From assembly GCA_030597965.1 (NCBI GenBank), contig JAUVQU010000011.1:1-22783 (forward strand): a stretch of DNA of 22,783 bases, read 5' to 3'. The translations under genes were made by a program, and so were the position numbers. This DNA is from Cellvibrionaceae bacterium. Its GTDB lineage: Bacteria > Pseudomonadota > Gammaproteobacteria > Pseudomonadales > Cellvibrionaceae. Below the pieces are notes generated by a model. It worked only from the letters and a program-made list of their open reading frames with translations. It had not been told where the DNA came from and did not search any database. Position 1 is the stretch's first letter, and each line of letters begins with the position of its first letter. This document shows positions 16,635 to 22,783 of this stretch, piece by piece.

Positions 16635-17126
16635 ATGATCACCCTGCAAACCAACTTTGGCGACATTAAACTGGAACTGGATTTCGATAAGGCGCCAAAT
16701 ACAGCCGCTAATTTTCAGAAATACGCTGAAGATGGCTTCTTCGATGGCACCATTTTCCACCGTGTGATCAACAACTTCATGGTTCAAGGCGGTGGCTTTA
16801 CTGCTGACATGAAGCAAAAGAGCGTTAATGCTCCTATCGAGAACGAAGCCGATAACGGCCTGAAGAATGATGAGTACACCGTTGCTATGGCTCGCACCAT
16901 GGACCCACACAGCGCAACCGCTCAGTTCTTCATTAACGTTAAAGACAATGACTTCCTGAACCACAGCGGTAAGAACTCACAGGGTTGGGGTTACTGCGTA
17001 TTCGGTAAGATAGTTGAAGGTTTTGATGTAGCCGATAAGATTAAAGCGGTTAAGACCACTATGACAGCAGGACATCAAGATGTACCTGTTGATGCGGTAG
17101 TGATAGAAAAGGCAATCCTAGCGTAA
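16635..17126 (+). CDS. ppiB: Peptidyl-prolyl cis-trans isomerase B (cyclophilin)
   Basis: This is a cytoplasmic cyclophilin that speeds cis-trans isomerisation of peptidyl-proline bonds during protein folding. The 163-residue protein has no signal peptide, matching PpiB rather than periplasmic PpiA. Core motifs are FHRVINNFMVQGGGF (catalytic Arg43 and Gln51), AMARTMDPHSATAQFFINVKD and GYCVFGKIVEGFDVADKI. The start has a good AGGAG ribosome-binding site. It is divergent from glnS, an arrangement I recall as common in related genomes, and lpxH follows two genes later. A hairpin lies 12 bases after the stop. Confidence 0.95.
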   Translation: MITLQTNFGDIKLELDFDKAPNTAANFQKYAEDGFFDGTIFHRVINNFMVQGGGFTADMKQKSVNAPIENEADNGLKNDEYTVAMARTMDPHSATAQFFINVKDNDFLNHSGKNSQGWGYCVFGKIVEGFDVADKIKAVKTTMTAGHQDVPVDAVVIEKAILA

Positions 17127-17138
17127 GGCATCTAATAC

Positions 17139-17163
17139 GTAATACCCGCTATGCGGGTATTAC
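17139..17163 (+). terminator. Perfect hairpin after ppiB
   Basis: GTAATACCCGC (17139-17149) and GCGGGTATTAC (17153-17163) pair perfectly over 11 bases with a TAT loop, 12 bases after the ppiB stop. No T-run follows, so termination may be partial or need Rho, or the hairpin may protect the 3' end. Confidence 0.6.
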
Positions 17164-17251
17164 TATATGAAAAGTTATAGAAACGCCTATAGAAACAACA
17201 GCACCTGCAAACTAAAATAATCATAAACAAAGCAAGCAGAGGGCTTAACCC

Positions 17252-17761
17252 GTGCAAAATATGAAGAGCTCCGAATTGCATATTTCAATTATCGGAGCTT
17301 TTTTCGCCACTTTACTCTCCTCCTTCTTCAGCTATCAAATTCTTGAGGCCGACGCTATGCCCGTGGTGCTTGCCTCAACTGGTGCATCGGCGATGCTCAT
17401 ATTTGGCCTGCCCCACAGCCCTGTATCACAACCATGGAATCTTGTTGGTGGACACCTGTCATCCGCCTTTGTGGGTATTTGTTGCTACAAGCTAATCCCA
17501 CACCCTGTATTTGCCTCCTCCTGCGCAATACCTATCGCCATGTTTTTAATGCACCAACTACGCTGCATGCACCCACCAGGTGGAGCTACTGCCATCACAG
17601 CCGTTATTGGCGGCGCCACTGTTCACGAATTGGGTTTTAACTTTATGATCATTCCTGTTTTCTTCAATTCTATTATTTTACTATCCATTGCCATAGCCGC
17701 AGGCAGCTTCAGGGAAAACAATCCTTTCGAAGTGAAGCCGTCCGAGGTCAAGCCACACTAG
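17252..17761 (+). CDS. HPP family membrane protein
   Basis: This 169-residue inner-membrane protein has four hydrophobic helices (about 10-30, 36-53, 63-100 in two segments, 128-153). It carries the family hallmark HPPGGATA (107-114), preceded by the conserved QPWNLVGGHLSSA (about 60-72). Some HPP members in plants and cyanobacteria have been linked to nitrite transport; nothing near this gene points to nitrogen metabolism, so the substrate stays open. The GTG at 17252 is used because an AGAGGG ribosome-binding site lies about 8 bases before it; the ATG at 17261 is an alternative that costs three residues. Confidence 0.85.
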   Translation: MQNMKSSELHISIIGAFFATLLSSFFSYQILEADAMPVVLASTGASAMLIFGLPHSPVSQPWNLVGGHLSSAFVGICCYKLIPHPVFASSCAIPIAMFLMHQLRCMHPPGGATAITAVIGGATVHELGFNFMIIPVFFNSIILLSIAIAAGSFRENNPFEVKPSEVKPH

Positions 17762-17854
17762 ATAAATTATTAGAGCTGCCCTAAAGCGAGTGTCGCTCAA
17801 CACCACCTTTCTGATTTACAATAGCAACCCTCAAAAAAGCATAAGCGACGAGTC

Positions 17855-18589
17855 ATGACTACCTTATTTATTTCAGATCTACACCTAGACGAAGGCCGCC
17901 CCGCCATCACACAGGCGTTTTACGACTTTTTAGAGCAGCGTGCTTACAACGCCGATGAGCTCTATATTCTGGGTGATTTTTTTGAAGCTTGGATTGGTGA
18001 TGACGACGATGCCTCTTTTGCTGCTGAAGTGAAAGCGCAACTCAAAAAGCTAACGGACAACGACACCCAGTTGTTTATTATGGGTGGCAATCGAGACTTC
18101 CTACTGGGCAAAGACTTTGCTACACAAGTTGGCGGCATATCACTGGAAGATCCAACCGTGATTGACCTATATGGTGAACGTGTATTGCTCATGCACGGCG
18201 ACAGCCTTTGTACGCACGACCTTGAATACATGCAATTTCGTGCACAGGCACGCTCCGAGCCATTTCAGGCCATGATGCTGAGTAAATCACTTGATGAACG
18301 CCGCGCCATTGCTGCTGACCTGCGCCAAAAGAGCAAGAGCATGAACAGCCTTAAGGCGGAAGACATTATGGATGTCACGCCGGAAGAAGTCATTAAAGCC
18401 ATGGATGAAGCCCAGGTACACGTCATGGTCCACGGGCACACACACAGGCCAGCTCATCACACTCTCGACCTTCCCGAAGAAGAGCGAGGCGAACGTATTG
18501 TACTAGGCGACTGGGGCGAGAACATTTGGTGGATTGAAGCTTCTGCTGAAACGGCCCTAAGCCTAAACAAAGCTCCAATAACCGACTAA
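17855..18589 (+). CDS. lpxH: UDP-2,3-diacylglucosamine hydrolase LpxH
   Basis: The enzyme removes UMP from UDP-2,3-diacylglucosamine to give lipid X, the fourth step of lipid A synthesis, at the inner face of the cytoplasmic membrane. The 244-residue protein is a calcineurin-like phosphoesterase with the full two-metal site: SDLHL (Asp8, His10), LGDFFEAWIGDD (Asp41), GGNRDF (Asn79), MHGD (His114) and VHGHTHRP (His195, His197). The WIGDD segment is typical of LpxH and not of LpxI, which is unrelated. It lies between the HPP gene and trmO; trmO starts 38 bases later and may share the transcript. Confidence 0.96.
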   Translation: MTTLFISDLHLDEGRPAITQAFYDFLEQRAYNADELYILGDFFEAWIGDDDDASFAAEVKAQLKKLTDNDTQLFIMGGNRDFLLGKDFATQVGGISLEDPTVIDLYGERVLLMHGDSLCTHDLEYMQFRAQARSEPFQAMMLSKSLDERRAIAADLRQKSKSMNSLKAEDIMDVTPEEVIKAMDEAQVHVMVHGHTHRPAHHTLDLPEEERGERIVLGDWGENIWWIEASAETALSLNKAPITD

Positions 18590-18627
18590 CGCTGCCTCTG
18601 GTTAGCCCAACTATTAATTAGCCAATT

Positions 18628-19350
18628 ATGGACAACTACACCTTCACACCGATTGGGATTGTCCACTCTCCCTATAAAGAAAAGTTCGCCATTCCTCGCC
18701 AACCCGGCCTGGTCACTGCCGCTCAAAGCTATATAGAGTTACTGGGCGACTGTAATAGGGAGGATACTTTGCGTGGCCTCAACGGTTTCTCCCATATTTG
18801 GCTCAGTTTTGTTTTCCATGAAGCGATCAAGACAGACTGGAAGCCCATGGTGCGTCCGCCGCGTTTAGGTGGCAATAAAAAGGTTGGGGTATTTGCCTCG
18901 CGCAGCCCGTTCAGGCCCAACCCTATTGGGCTATCCGTGGTTGAAGTTACTGAGATTCAACGGACCAAGCGCAATGGGCAAGCCGATTCATGGCGGATTC
19001 ACTTTAAGGGTGGCGACTTACTGGATGGCACGCCCGTTCTAGACATCAAGCCCTACCTTCCTTACGTTGACGCTATTGGGAATGCCAAAGGCGGATTTGC
19101 CGAACACGCTCCGGTTACAGATACTCAAATTGTTTTTACCGAACAGGCCGAAGCTCAATTACAATCAGCCGAAGCTCTCCACCAGGACTTGCGTGACTTG
19201 ATTACACAGGTACTGGCACAGCAGCCACAACCGGCCTACCAAGATACTAATAATCGAGCCTATGGCGTGAAGCTATACGACTATAATGTGCGCTGGAAAC
19301 AGCAAAGTAATACTTTAGAAGTTTTCGAGATACTAGACATAACCAATTGA
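18628..19350 (+). CDS. trmO: tRNA t6A37 N6-methyltransferase TrmO (TsaA/YaeB family)
   Basis: TrmO uses S-adenosylmethionine to methylate the N6 of threonylcarbamoyl-adenosine at position 37 of certain tRNAs, giving m6t6A. The 240-residue protein has the single-sheeted TsaA beta-barrel domain at about 5-145: TPIGIVHSPYKEKFAIPRQP, the signature GVFASRSPFRPNPIGLSVVE, and LDGTPVLDIKPYLPYVD. The C-terminal domain follows to the end (VKLYDYNVRWKQ). All regions look intact and the length is normal. It converges on the reductase gene with 12 AT-rich bases between stops and no clear terminator. A second tRNA-37 modification gene, miaE, lies about 1 kb away on the opposite strand. Confidence 0.93.
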   Translation: MDNYTFTPIGIVHSPYKEKFAIPRQPGLVTAAQSYIELLGDCNREDTLRGLNGFSHIWLSFVFHEAIKTDWKPMVRPPRLGGNKKVGVFASRSPFRPNPIGLSVVEVTEIQRTKRNGQADSWRIHFKGGDLLDGTPVLDIKPYLPYVDAIGNAKGGFAEHAPVTDTQIVFTEQAEAQLQSAEALHQDLRDLITQVLAQQPQPAYQDTNNRAYGVKLYDYNVRWKQQSNTLEVFEILDITN

Positions 19351-19362
19351 TATTAAACAATA

Positions 19363-20340
19363 TTAATATATTTCGTGAGCCACCTCAAAGGCGTCAAACA
19401 AAATATCATTGCCGCCAGCTCCCGCCAGAAAGCAGTACTTTCTCAGGCCCTCAATCATCTTTGGCGAACCGCATAAAAACACCTTCCAGCCCCTGAGCGC
19501 AGCGTGTGCTTTCGGAATCAAAACACCCAAGTCACCTTGCACACTCCCTTCAACAGCCTCTTCAGTTGGCTGACGCCTAACCACTGGATGGTAATGGAAA
19601 TTATCGTGCTCACCAGCCAGTCGCTGAAGCTGGTCAACCAGGTATAAGCCTTCTGGCTCAGCGGCTGCCACATACAGATGTATCTCCGACGAATGCCCTT
19701 CCCTCAATGCATCCATCAAAACCCCATAAAGCGGCGCCAATCCAGTACCGGTGCCCACCAGCAACAAGGGTTTATCATGGGCATCTTCTGTGTAAAAACA
19801 GTCACCGTTAGCCTCACCCAGCAGGACTTGATCGCCTTCCTGCAGCCCTTCAGCACACCAGCGGCTCACCAAACCCTGCTCATACTGAGCAACATGTAAT
19901 TTCAACAGACCATCGTATTTACGGCTGCTGGCAATGGAATAAGCACGACCGTGCTCTTCATCCTTCCAAAGCGTAATATTCTGACCCGCCGTCCAGCGCA
20001 TGGAGGTTTCAAAAACCAGTTCCACAACACAGCCGTTGAGCCATTGCTTACTGATTAAGGTGGCAGGAATTTTTCCGAGCTTGCCCGGCAATGCGATTTT
20101 CATATCACCTTGCGGAACACACTGGCAAGCAAGGAATAAACCCTGGGAAATTTGGTGATCGGTCAAACCCTGCTGCGCTTGAGGTGTGACTTCACCCGCT
20201 TCCAACACCATGACACAGGAGTGGCAAAGGCCCTGCCGGCAGCTATTGGGGATTCTGACTGCACTGCGGTCAGCGGCATTTAATAAGGTTTCGCCAACCT
20301 CAACTTCCAACTTGTGTCCCTTGAACTCAACGCTGACCAA
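19363..20340 (-). CDS. 2Fe-2S ferredoxin / FAD / NAD(P)H oxidoreductase, candidate MiaE reductase
   Basis: This one-piece electron-transfer chain passes electrons from NAD(P)H through FAD to a plant-type 2Fe-2S centre, as in phenol or toluene monooxygenase reductases. Counting from the TTG at 20340 (325 residues), the ferredoxin domain has Cys34, Cys39, Cys42 and Cys72 (spacing CX4CX2CX29C). The FAD site is RAYSIAS (132-138), the nicotinamide site GTGTGLAP (196-203), and CGSP lies at 290-293. The ATG at 20424 would overlap miaE by 80 bases and add 28 residues with no family resemblance, so I prefer TTG, 4 bases after the miaE stop. The partner is inferred from context: MiaE is a diiron oxygenase needing two electrons. 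No strong ribosome-binding site is seen; translational coupling to miaE is likely. Confidence 0.88.
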   Translation of the reverse strand: MVSVEFKGHKLEVEVGETLLNAADRSAVRIPNSCRQGLCHSCVMVLEAGEVTPQAQQGLTDHQISQGLFLACQCVPQGDMKIALPGKLGKIPATLISKQWLNGCVVELVFETSMRWTAGQNITLWKDEEHGRAYSIASSRKYDGLLKLHVAQYEQGLVSRWCAEGLQEGDQVLLGEANGDCFYTEDAHDKPLLLVGTGTGLAPLYGVLMDALREGHSSEIHLYVAAAEPEGLYLVDQLQRLAGEHDNFHYHPVVRRQPTEEAVEGSVQGDLGVLIPKAHAALRGWKVFLCGSPKMIEGLRKYCFLAGAGGNDILFDAFEVAHEIY

Positions 20341-20344
20341 AGTG

Positions 20345-20977
20345 CTAAAGCGCCGGCTTTTCGTATTTGAATTTGGGCACTGGCACACCGGAATGAAAAC
20401 GAAACAATGGGTCTGGCGCTTCAATATAGTCGCATTCTAGCTGCAGAAAATAATCGACTCGCGCCTGTATATCCTCATCACTATAAGCCTGCGCCAATGT
20501 AAGATAGTCCTGATAATGACGCGCTTCAGATTTAAGTAACGACAGGTAGAATTTATTCAAATCGGCATCCAGGTGCGGAGCCAACTTAGCGAAGCGCTCA
20601 CAGGAACGCGCCTCGATAATTGAACCAACAATCAACGTATCCACCAGGTTAGCGCGCTGCTCTTTGCGGATATGTTTCGCCATACTCAGGGCATAGCCAC
20701 TGGCCTTCATCGCCTGATACCTTAGGCCTTTCTTTTTTATAATTCTCAGCACCTGCTCAAAATGAACCAACTCTTCGCGCGCTAAGCGTGACATTTTATT
20801 GAGGAGGTCTAACTTGACTGGGTGTTTACTCATCAGAGTCATCGCGCTCTGCGCTGCCTTCATTTCATTGGCGGCATGATCCATGAGCATTATTTCTTCT
20901 TGCTGTAGCGCCTCCTGTATCCACGCGTCGGGCGTCGGGCATTTCAGATATTCTTGGATGTGGGAGATATCGGTCAT
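20345..20977 (-). CDS. miaE: tRNA-(ms2io6A37)-hydroxylase MiaE
   Basis: MiaE is a non-haem diiron monooxygenase that hydroxylates the isopentenyl group of ms2i6A at position 37 of tRNA, giving ms2io6A. The 210-residue four-helix ferritin-like protein keeps the expected iron ligands: Glu38 (HAANEMKAA), Glu69 and His72 (REELVHFEQ), Glu122 (IIEARSCERF), Glu151 and His154 (KSEARHYQDY). The N-terminal CPTPDAWI is also typical. It lies 4 bases after the DUF1289 gene and 4 bases before the preferred reductase start, so all three are very likely one transcript. Its start lacks a strong ribosome-binding site, consistent with coupling to the gene before it. Confidence 0.94.
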   Translation of the reverse strand: MTDISHIQEYLKCPTPDAWIQEALQQEEIMLMDHAANEMKAAQSAMTLMSKHPVKLDLLNKMSRLAREELVHFEQVLRIIKKKGLRYQAMKASGYALSMAKHIRKEQRANLVDTLIVGSIIEARSCERFAKLAPHLDADLNKFYLSLLKSEARHYQDYLTLAQAYSDEDIQARVDYFLQLECDYIEAPDPLFRFHSGVPVPKFKYEKPAL

Positions 20978-20981
20978 AAGA

Positions 20982-21461
20982 TTAGAGAGCCGTTTCTTTA
21001 ATGGAGGCCATGTGGTTTATTTCGGGTTTCACATAGCGATCATAATGCGCCGAGGACAATGTATAGAAATCCGCGTCAATCGCCTCCTGAATCTCTGTGA
21101 GCGACTGCTGCTCCCAGCCGGACTGTCGACGCAAACCATAGGTACTCAGATCATCTATTTGGGACGATCCCGCTCGCAACAGATCAAATACCCAACAATA
21201 GGGATTTTGATCTGAGTTAAACTGAATCTGCTGGTACTTAATAGCCTTTAATAATTTATCGACATCAACGACTGCAAGCTTGTGCTTAACCACCTGCGCG
21301 AGAAACCCCTCCAAACGTGAAGCAATCAAATAGCGCTGTTCATTGGTATAGGTGTTCCAGTCAATCACCTCATGGGAAAAACGCTTACAACCACGGCAGA
21401 CATCACCACAGATGGTAGTAGAACAGACACCAACACAGGGTGTTTTTACACGTTTAAACAT
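20982..21461 (-). CDS. DUF1289 cysteine-rich protein, long form
   Basis: The N-terminal part (about 7-60) is a DUF1289 domain: TPCVGVCSTTICGDVCRGCKRFSHEVIDWN. It has Cys9, Cys13, Cys18, Cys22 and Cys25, which could bind zinc or an iron-sulphur cluster. Stand-alone DUF1289 proteins are usually short, near 60-80 residues; here about 100 more residues follow (NPYCWVFDLLR, LSTYGLRRQSGWEQQS, FYTLSSAHYDRYVKPEI), which I do not recognise. There is no signal peptide, so it should be cytoplasmic. It is the first gene of the unit with miaE and the reductase. Function is not established. Confidence 0.8.
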   Translation of the reverse strand: MFKRVKTPCVGVCSTTICGDVCRGCKRFSHEVIDWNTYTNEQRYLIASRLEGFLAQVVKHKLAVVDVDKLLKAIKYQQIQFNSDQNPYCWVFDLLRAGSSQIDDLSTYGLRRQSGWEQQSLTEIQEAIDADFYTLSSAHYDRYVKPEINHMASIKETAL

Positions 21462-21621
21462 AGAGCGCTATGAATTCCAAAAGCAGTAAATACGCAGTAT
21501 ATGACAGAGTCATGCTGAGCTCATCCGCTATTTACCTTGATTGCTGAATTTGACAACGAAGTCTCGACTTAAAGATAGCCTGAAAGGCTGCTATATAAGC
21601 TGCTGTGATAGTGATCATAAC

Positions 21622-21650
21622 TTAACAACACACCGTGAATAGTGTAGAAT
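21622..21650 (+). promoter_or_regulatory. Sigma-70 promoter for acnB
   Basis: TTAACA (21622-21627) and TAGAAT (21645-21650) are separated by exactly 17 bases. Transcription would begin near 21657, giving a leader of about 136 bases before the acnB ATG. Confidence 0.65.
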
Positions 21651-21713
21651 CCGCGCCTCAATTCAGCTGGTTTTAAGGCTCATTCAAGTCTTGCCTTTCA
21701 CCCAGATTGAAGC

Positions 21714-21732
21714 ATCGATGTGTGTCATCGAT
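21714..21732 (+). promoter_or_regulatory. Hairpin in the acnB leader
   Basis: ATCGATG (21714-21720) and CATCGAT (21726-21732) form a 7-base stem with a TGTGT loop within the leader, about 60 bases before the ATG. A regulatory role is possible but not shown. Confidence 0.35.
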
Positions 21733-21792
21733 AGCCTCCTCTTTCAGCGATCCTGGGACGAGAGAGTAACAAACAACAAACGAGAGGTTTGA

Positions 21793-22783
21793 ATGAGCTT
21801 ATATTCAGAATATATGAATGAAATCGCGACCCGTAAGAAGGATTTAGGGTTGCATCCAAAGCCAATTGATAGCGCCGAGCTGCTGTCAGAGATCATTACC
21901 CAAATCAAAGATAGCGGGCATGAACACCGCGAAGACTCCCTAAAGTTCTTCATCTACAACGCCTTACCAGGCACCACAAGTGCTGCCGGTGTAAAGGCGA
22001 AATTTCTGAAAGAGATCATTTTGGGCGAATCTGTTATTACAGAGATTACTCCGAAATTTGCCTTCGAATTACTGTCTCACATGAAAGGTGGCCCCTCTGT
22101 AGAAGCTCTTCTGGATCTGGCCCTATCTGACGACGAAGCCGTGGCAAAACCAGCCGCTGAAGTTCTGAAGACTCAGGTATTCTTGTACGAAGCCGATACC
22201 GAACGTCTGGAAACTGCATTCAAAACAGGCAATGCAATCGCTAAAGACATTCTTGAAAGCTACGCTCGCGCTGACTTCTTCACCAAGCTGCCAGAAATCG
22301 ACGATAAAATCGACGTCGTAACCTACATCGCTGGTGAAGGTGACATCTCTACTGACCTGCTGTCTCCTGGCAACCAGGCACACTCTCGTTCAGACCGTGA
22401 ACTGCACGGCCAGTGCATGATGACCCCTGAAGCACAGCAAGAAATCGTTGAGCTGCAAAAGCAGCATCCAAATGCCAAAGTAATGCTGATTGCTGAAAGA
22501 GGCACTATGGGCGTAGGCTCTTCACGCATGTCTGGCGTGAATAACGTTGCTCTGTGGGCCGGTAAGCAGGCCAGCCCATACGTCCCCTTCGTTAACTTCG
22601 CACCGGTTGTTGCGGGTACCAACGGTATATCTCCTATCTTCCTGACTACGGTTGACGTAACCGGCGGTATCGGTCTCGACCTGAATAACTGGGTTAAGAA
22701 AGTTGATGCAGACGGCAATAACGTTCTGGACGCCAACGGCGACCCAGTGTTGGAAGAAGCCTACTCTGTCGCTACGGGTACTG
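21793..22783 (+). CDS. acnB: Aconitate hydratase B / 2-methylisocitrate dehydratase, 5' part (cut by window end)
   Basis: The open frame from the ATG at 21793 runs off the window after 330 codons; a complete AcnB is roughly 860-930 residues. AcnB interconverts citrate and isocitrate in the TCA cycle and 2-methylisocitrate in the methylcitrate cycle. The visible part covers the HEAT-like N-terminal domain (KKDLGLHPKPIDSAELLSEI, ITPKFAFELLSHMKGGPSVE) and then the swivel domain (GEGDISTDLLSPGNQAHSRS, ERGTMGVGSSRMSGVNN, ISPIFLTTVDVTGG). The cluster cysteines and most active-site residues lie beyond the edge. The sequence differs clearly from E. coli AcnB and resembles, as I recall, a variant common in Bacteroidetes. 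The ribosome-binding site GAGAGG stands 5 bases before the ATG. Confidence 0.9.
   Translation, partial: MSLYSEYMNEIATRKKDLGLHPKPIDSAELLSEIITQIKDSGHEHREDSLKFFIYNALPGTTSAAGVKAKFLKEIILGESVITEITPKFAFELLSHMKGGPSVEALLDLALSDDEAVAKPAAEVLKTQVFLYEADTERLETAFKTGNAIAKDILESYARADFFTKLPEIDDKIDVVTYIAGEGDISTDLLSPGNQAHSRSDRELHGQCMMTPEAQQEIVELQKQHPNAKVMLIAERGTMGVGSSRMSGVNNVALWAGKQASPYVPFVNFAPVVAGTNGISPIFLTTVDVTGGIGLDLNNWVKKVDADGNNVLDANGDPVLEEAYSVATGT

Larger units (their letters stand above)
21462..21792. other. Divergent intergenic region between the miaE unit and acnB
   Basis: These 331 bases hold no gene I can support. They carry the acnB promoter (21622-21650) and a leader hairpin (21714-21732). There is also a short inverted repeat AGCCT-GAA-AGGCT at about 21578-21590. 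A - strand TATACT upstream of the DUF1289 gene could be a -10, but its -35 is poor. Confidence 0.5.

Noticed and set aside
20186..20440. 84-residue + strand open frame opposite the reductase and miaE junction
   Set aside because: Antisense shadow of two conserved genes.
1..22783. CRISPR arrays, tRNA genes, insertion sequences or phage genes
   Set aside because: No regularly spaced repeats, no cloverleaf sequence and no transposase or integrase signature found on reading both strands.

Overview
The window looks like core chromosome of a marine-type gammaproteobacterium, probably Cellvibrionales or a close relative. Three things suggest this: the gene order lpxH / ppiB divergent from glnS-cysS, which I recall from Pseudomonas-like genomes; a yejABEF peptide importer; and a zinc-type HemB, MltD, TrmO and MiaE complement. 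Base composition is moderate by eye, with one AT-richer patch around 10.0-11.0 kb. I see no tRNA or rRNA gene, CRISPR array, transposase or prophage gene.

Layout, left to right. (1) 122-1756 mltD, with its own consensus promoter, ending in a perfect hairpin whose loop is the stop codon. (2) 1998-10013, a long + strand block: yejA, a 207-base gap, then the tightly packed yejB-yejE-yejF (two ATGA overlaps), a steroid 5-alpha-reductase-like membrane enzyme, and a fused SpmA-SpmB 'Gate' membrane protein. (3) 10014-11013, an AT-richer patch with a small unknown four-helix membrane protein and an isoprenylcysteine-methyltransferase-like gene broken by one in-frame TAA. (4) 11018-16292, - strand: a one-domain voltage-gated cation channel with an acidic TFEDWTD filter, then (in transcription order) glnS, cysS, hemB and a 55-residue DUF3012 lipoprotein gene ending at a strong terminator. 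(5) 16635-19350, + strand: ppiB, an HPP-family membrane protein, lpxH and trmO. (6) 19363-21461, - strand: a DUF1289 cysteine-rich protein, miaE, and a 2Fe-2S/FAD/NAD reductase as a compact three-gene unit. (7) 21793 to the edge: the first third of an AcnB-type aconitase behind a good sigma-70 promoter.

Working together: YejABEF takes up oligopeptides or peptide antibiotics. glnS-cysS-hemB combines aminoacylation with tetrapyrrole synthesis. lpxH serves lipid A. trmO and miaE both modify tRNA position 37. The most interesting inference is that the reductase encoded 4 bases after miaE is the electron donor for that diiron tRNA hydroxylase, with the DUF1289 protein as a possible third partner. 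Second-line interest lies in the channel filter, which resembles engineered calcium-selective NavAb variants, the SRD5A-like enzyme attached to a peptide-importer operon, and the interrupted methyltransferase. I found no wholly novel multi-gene system such as a defence island or biosynthetic cluster.
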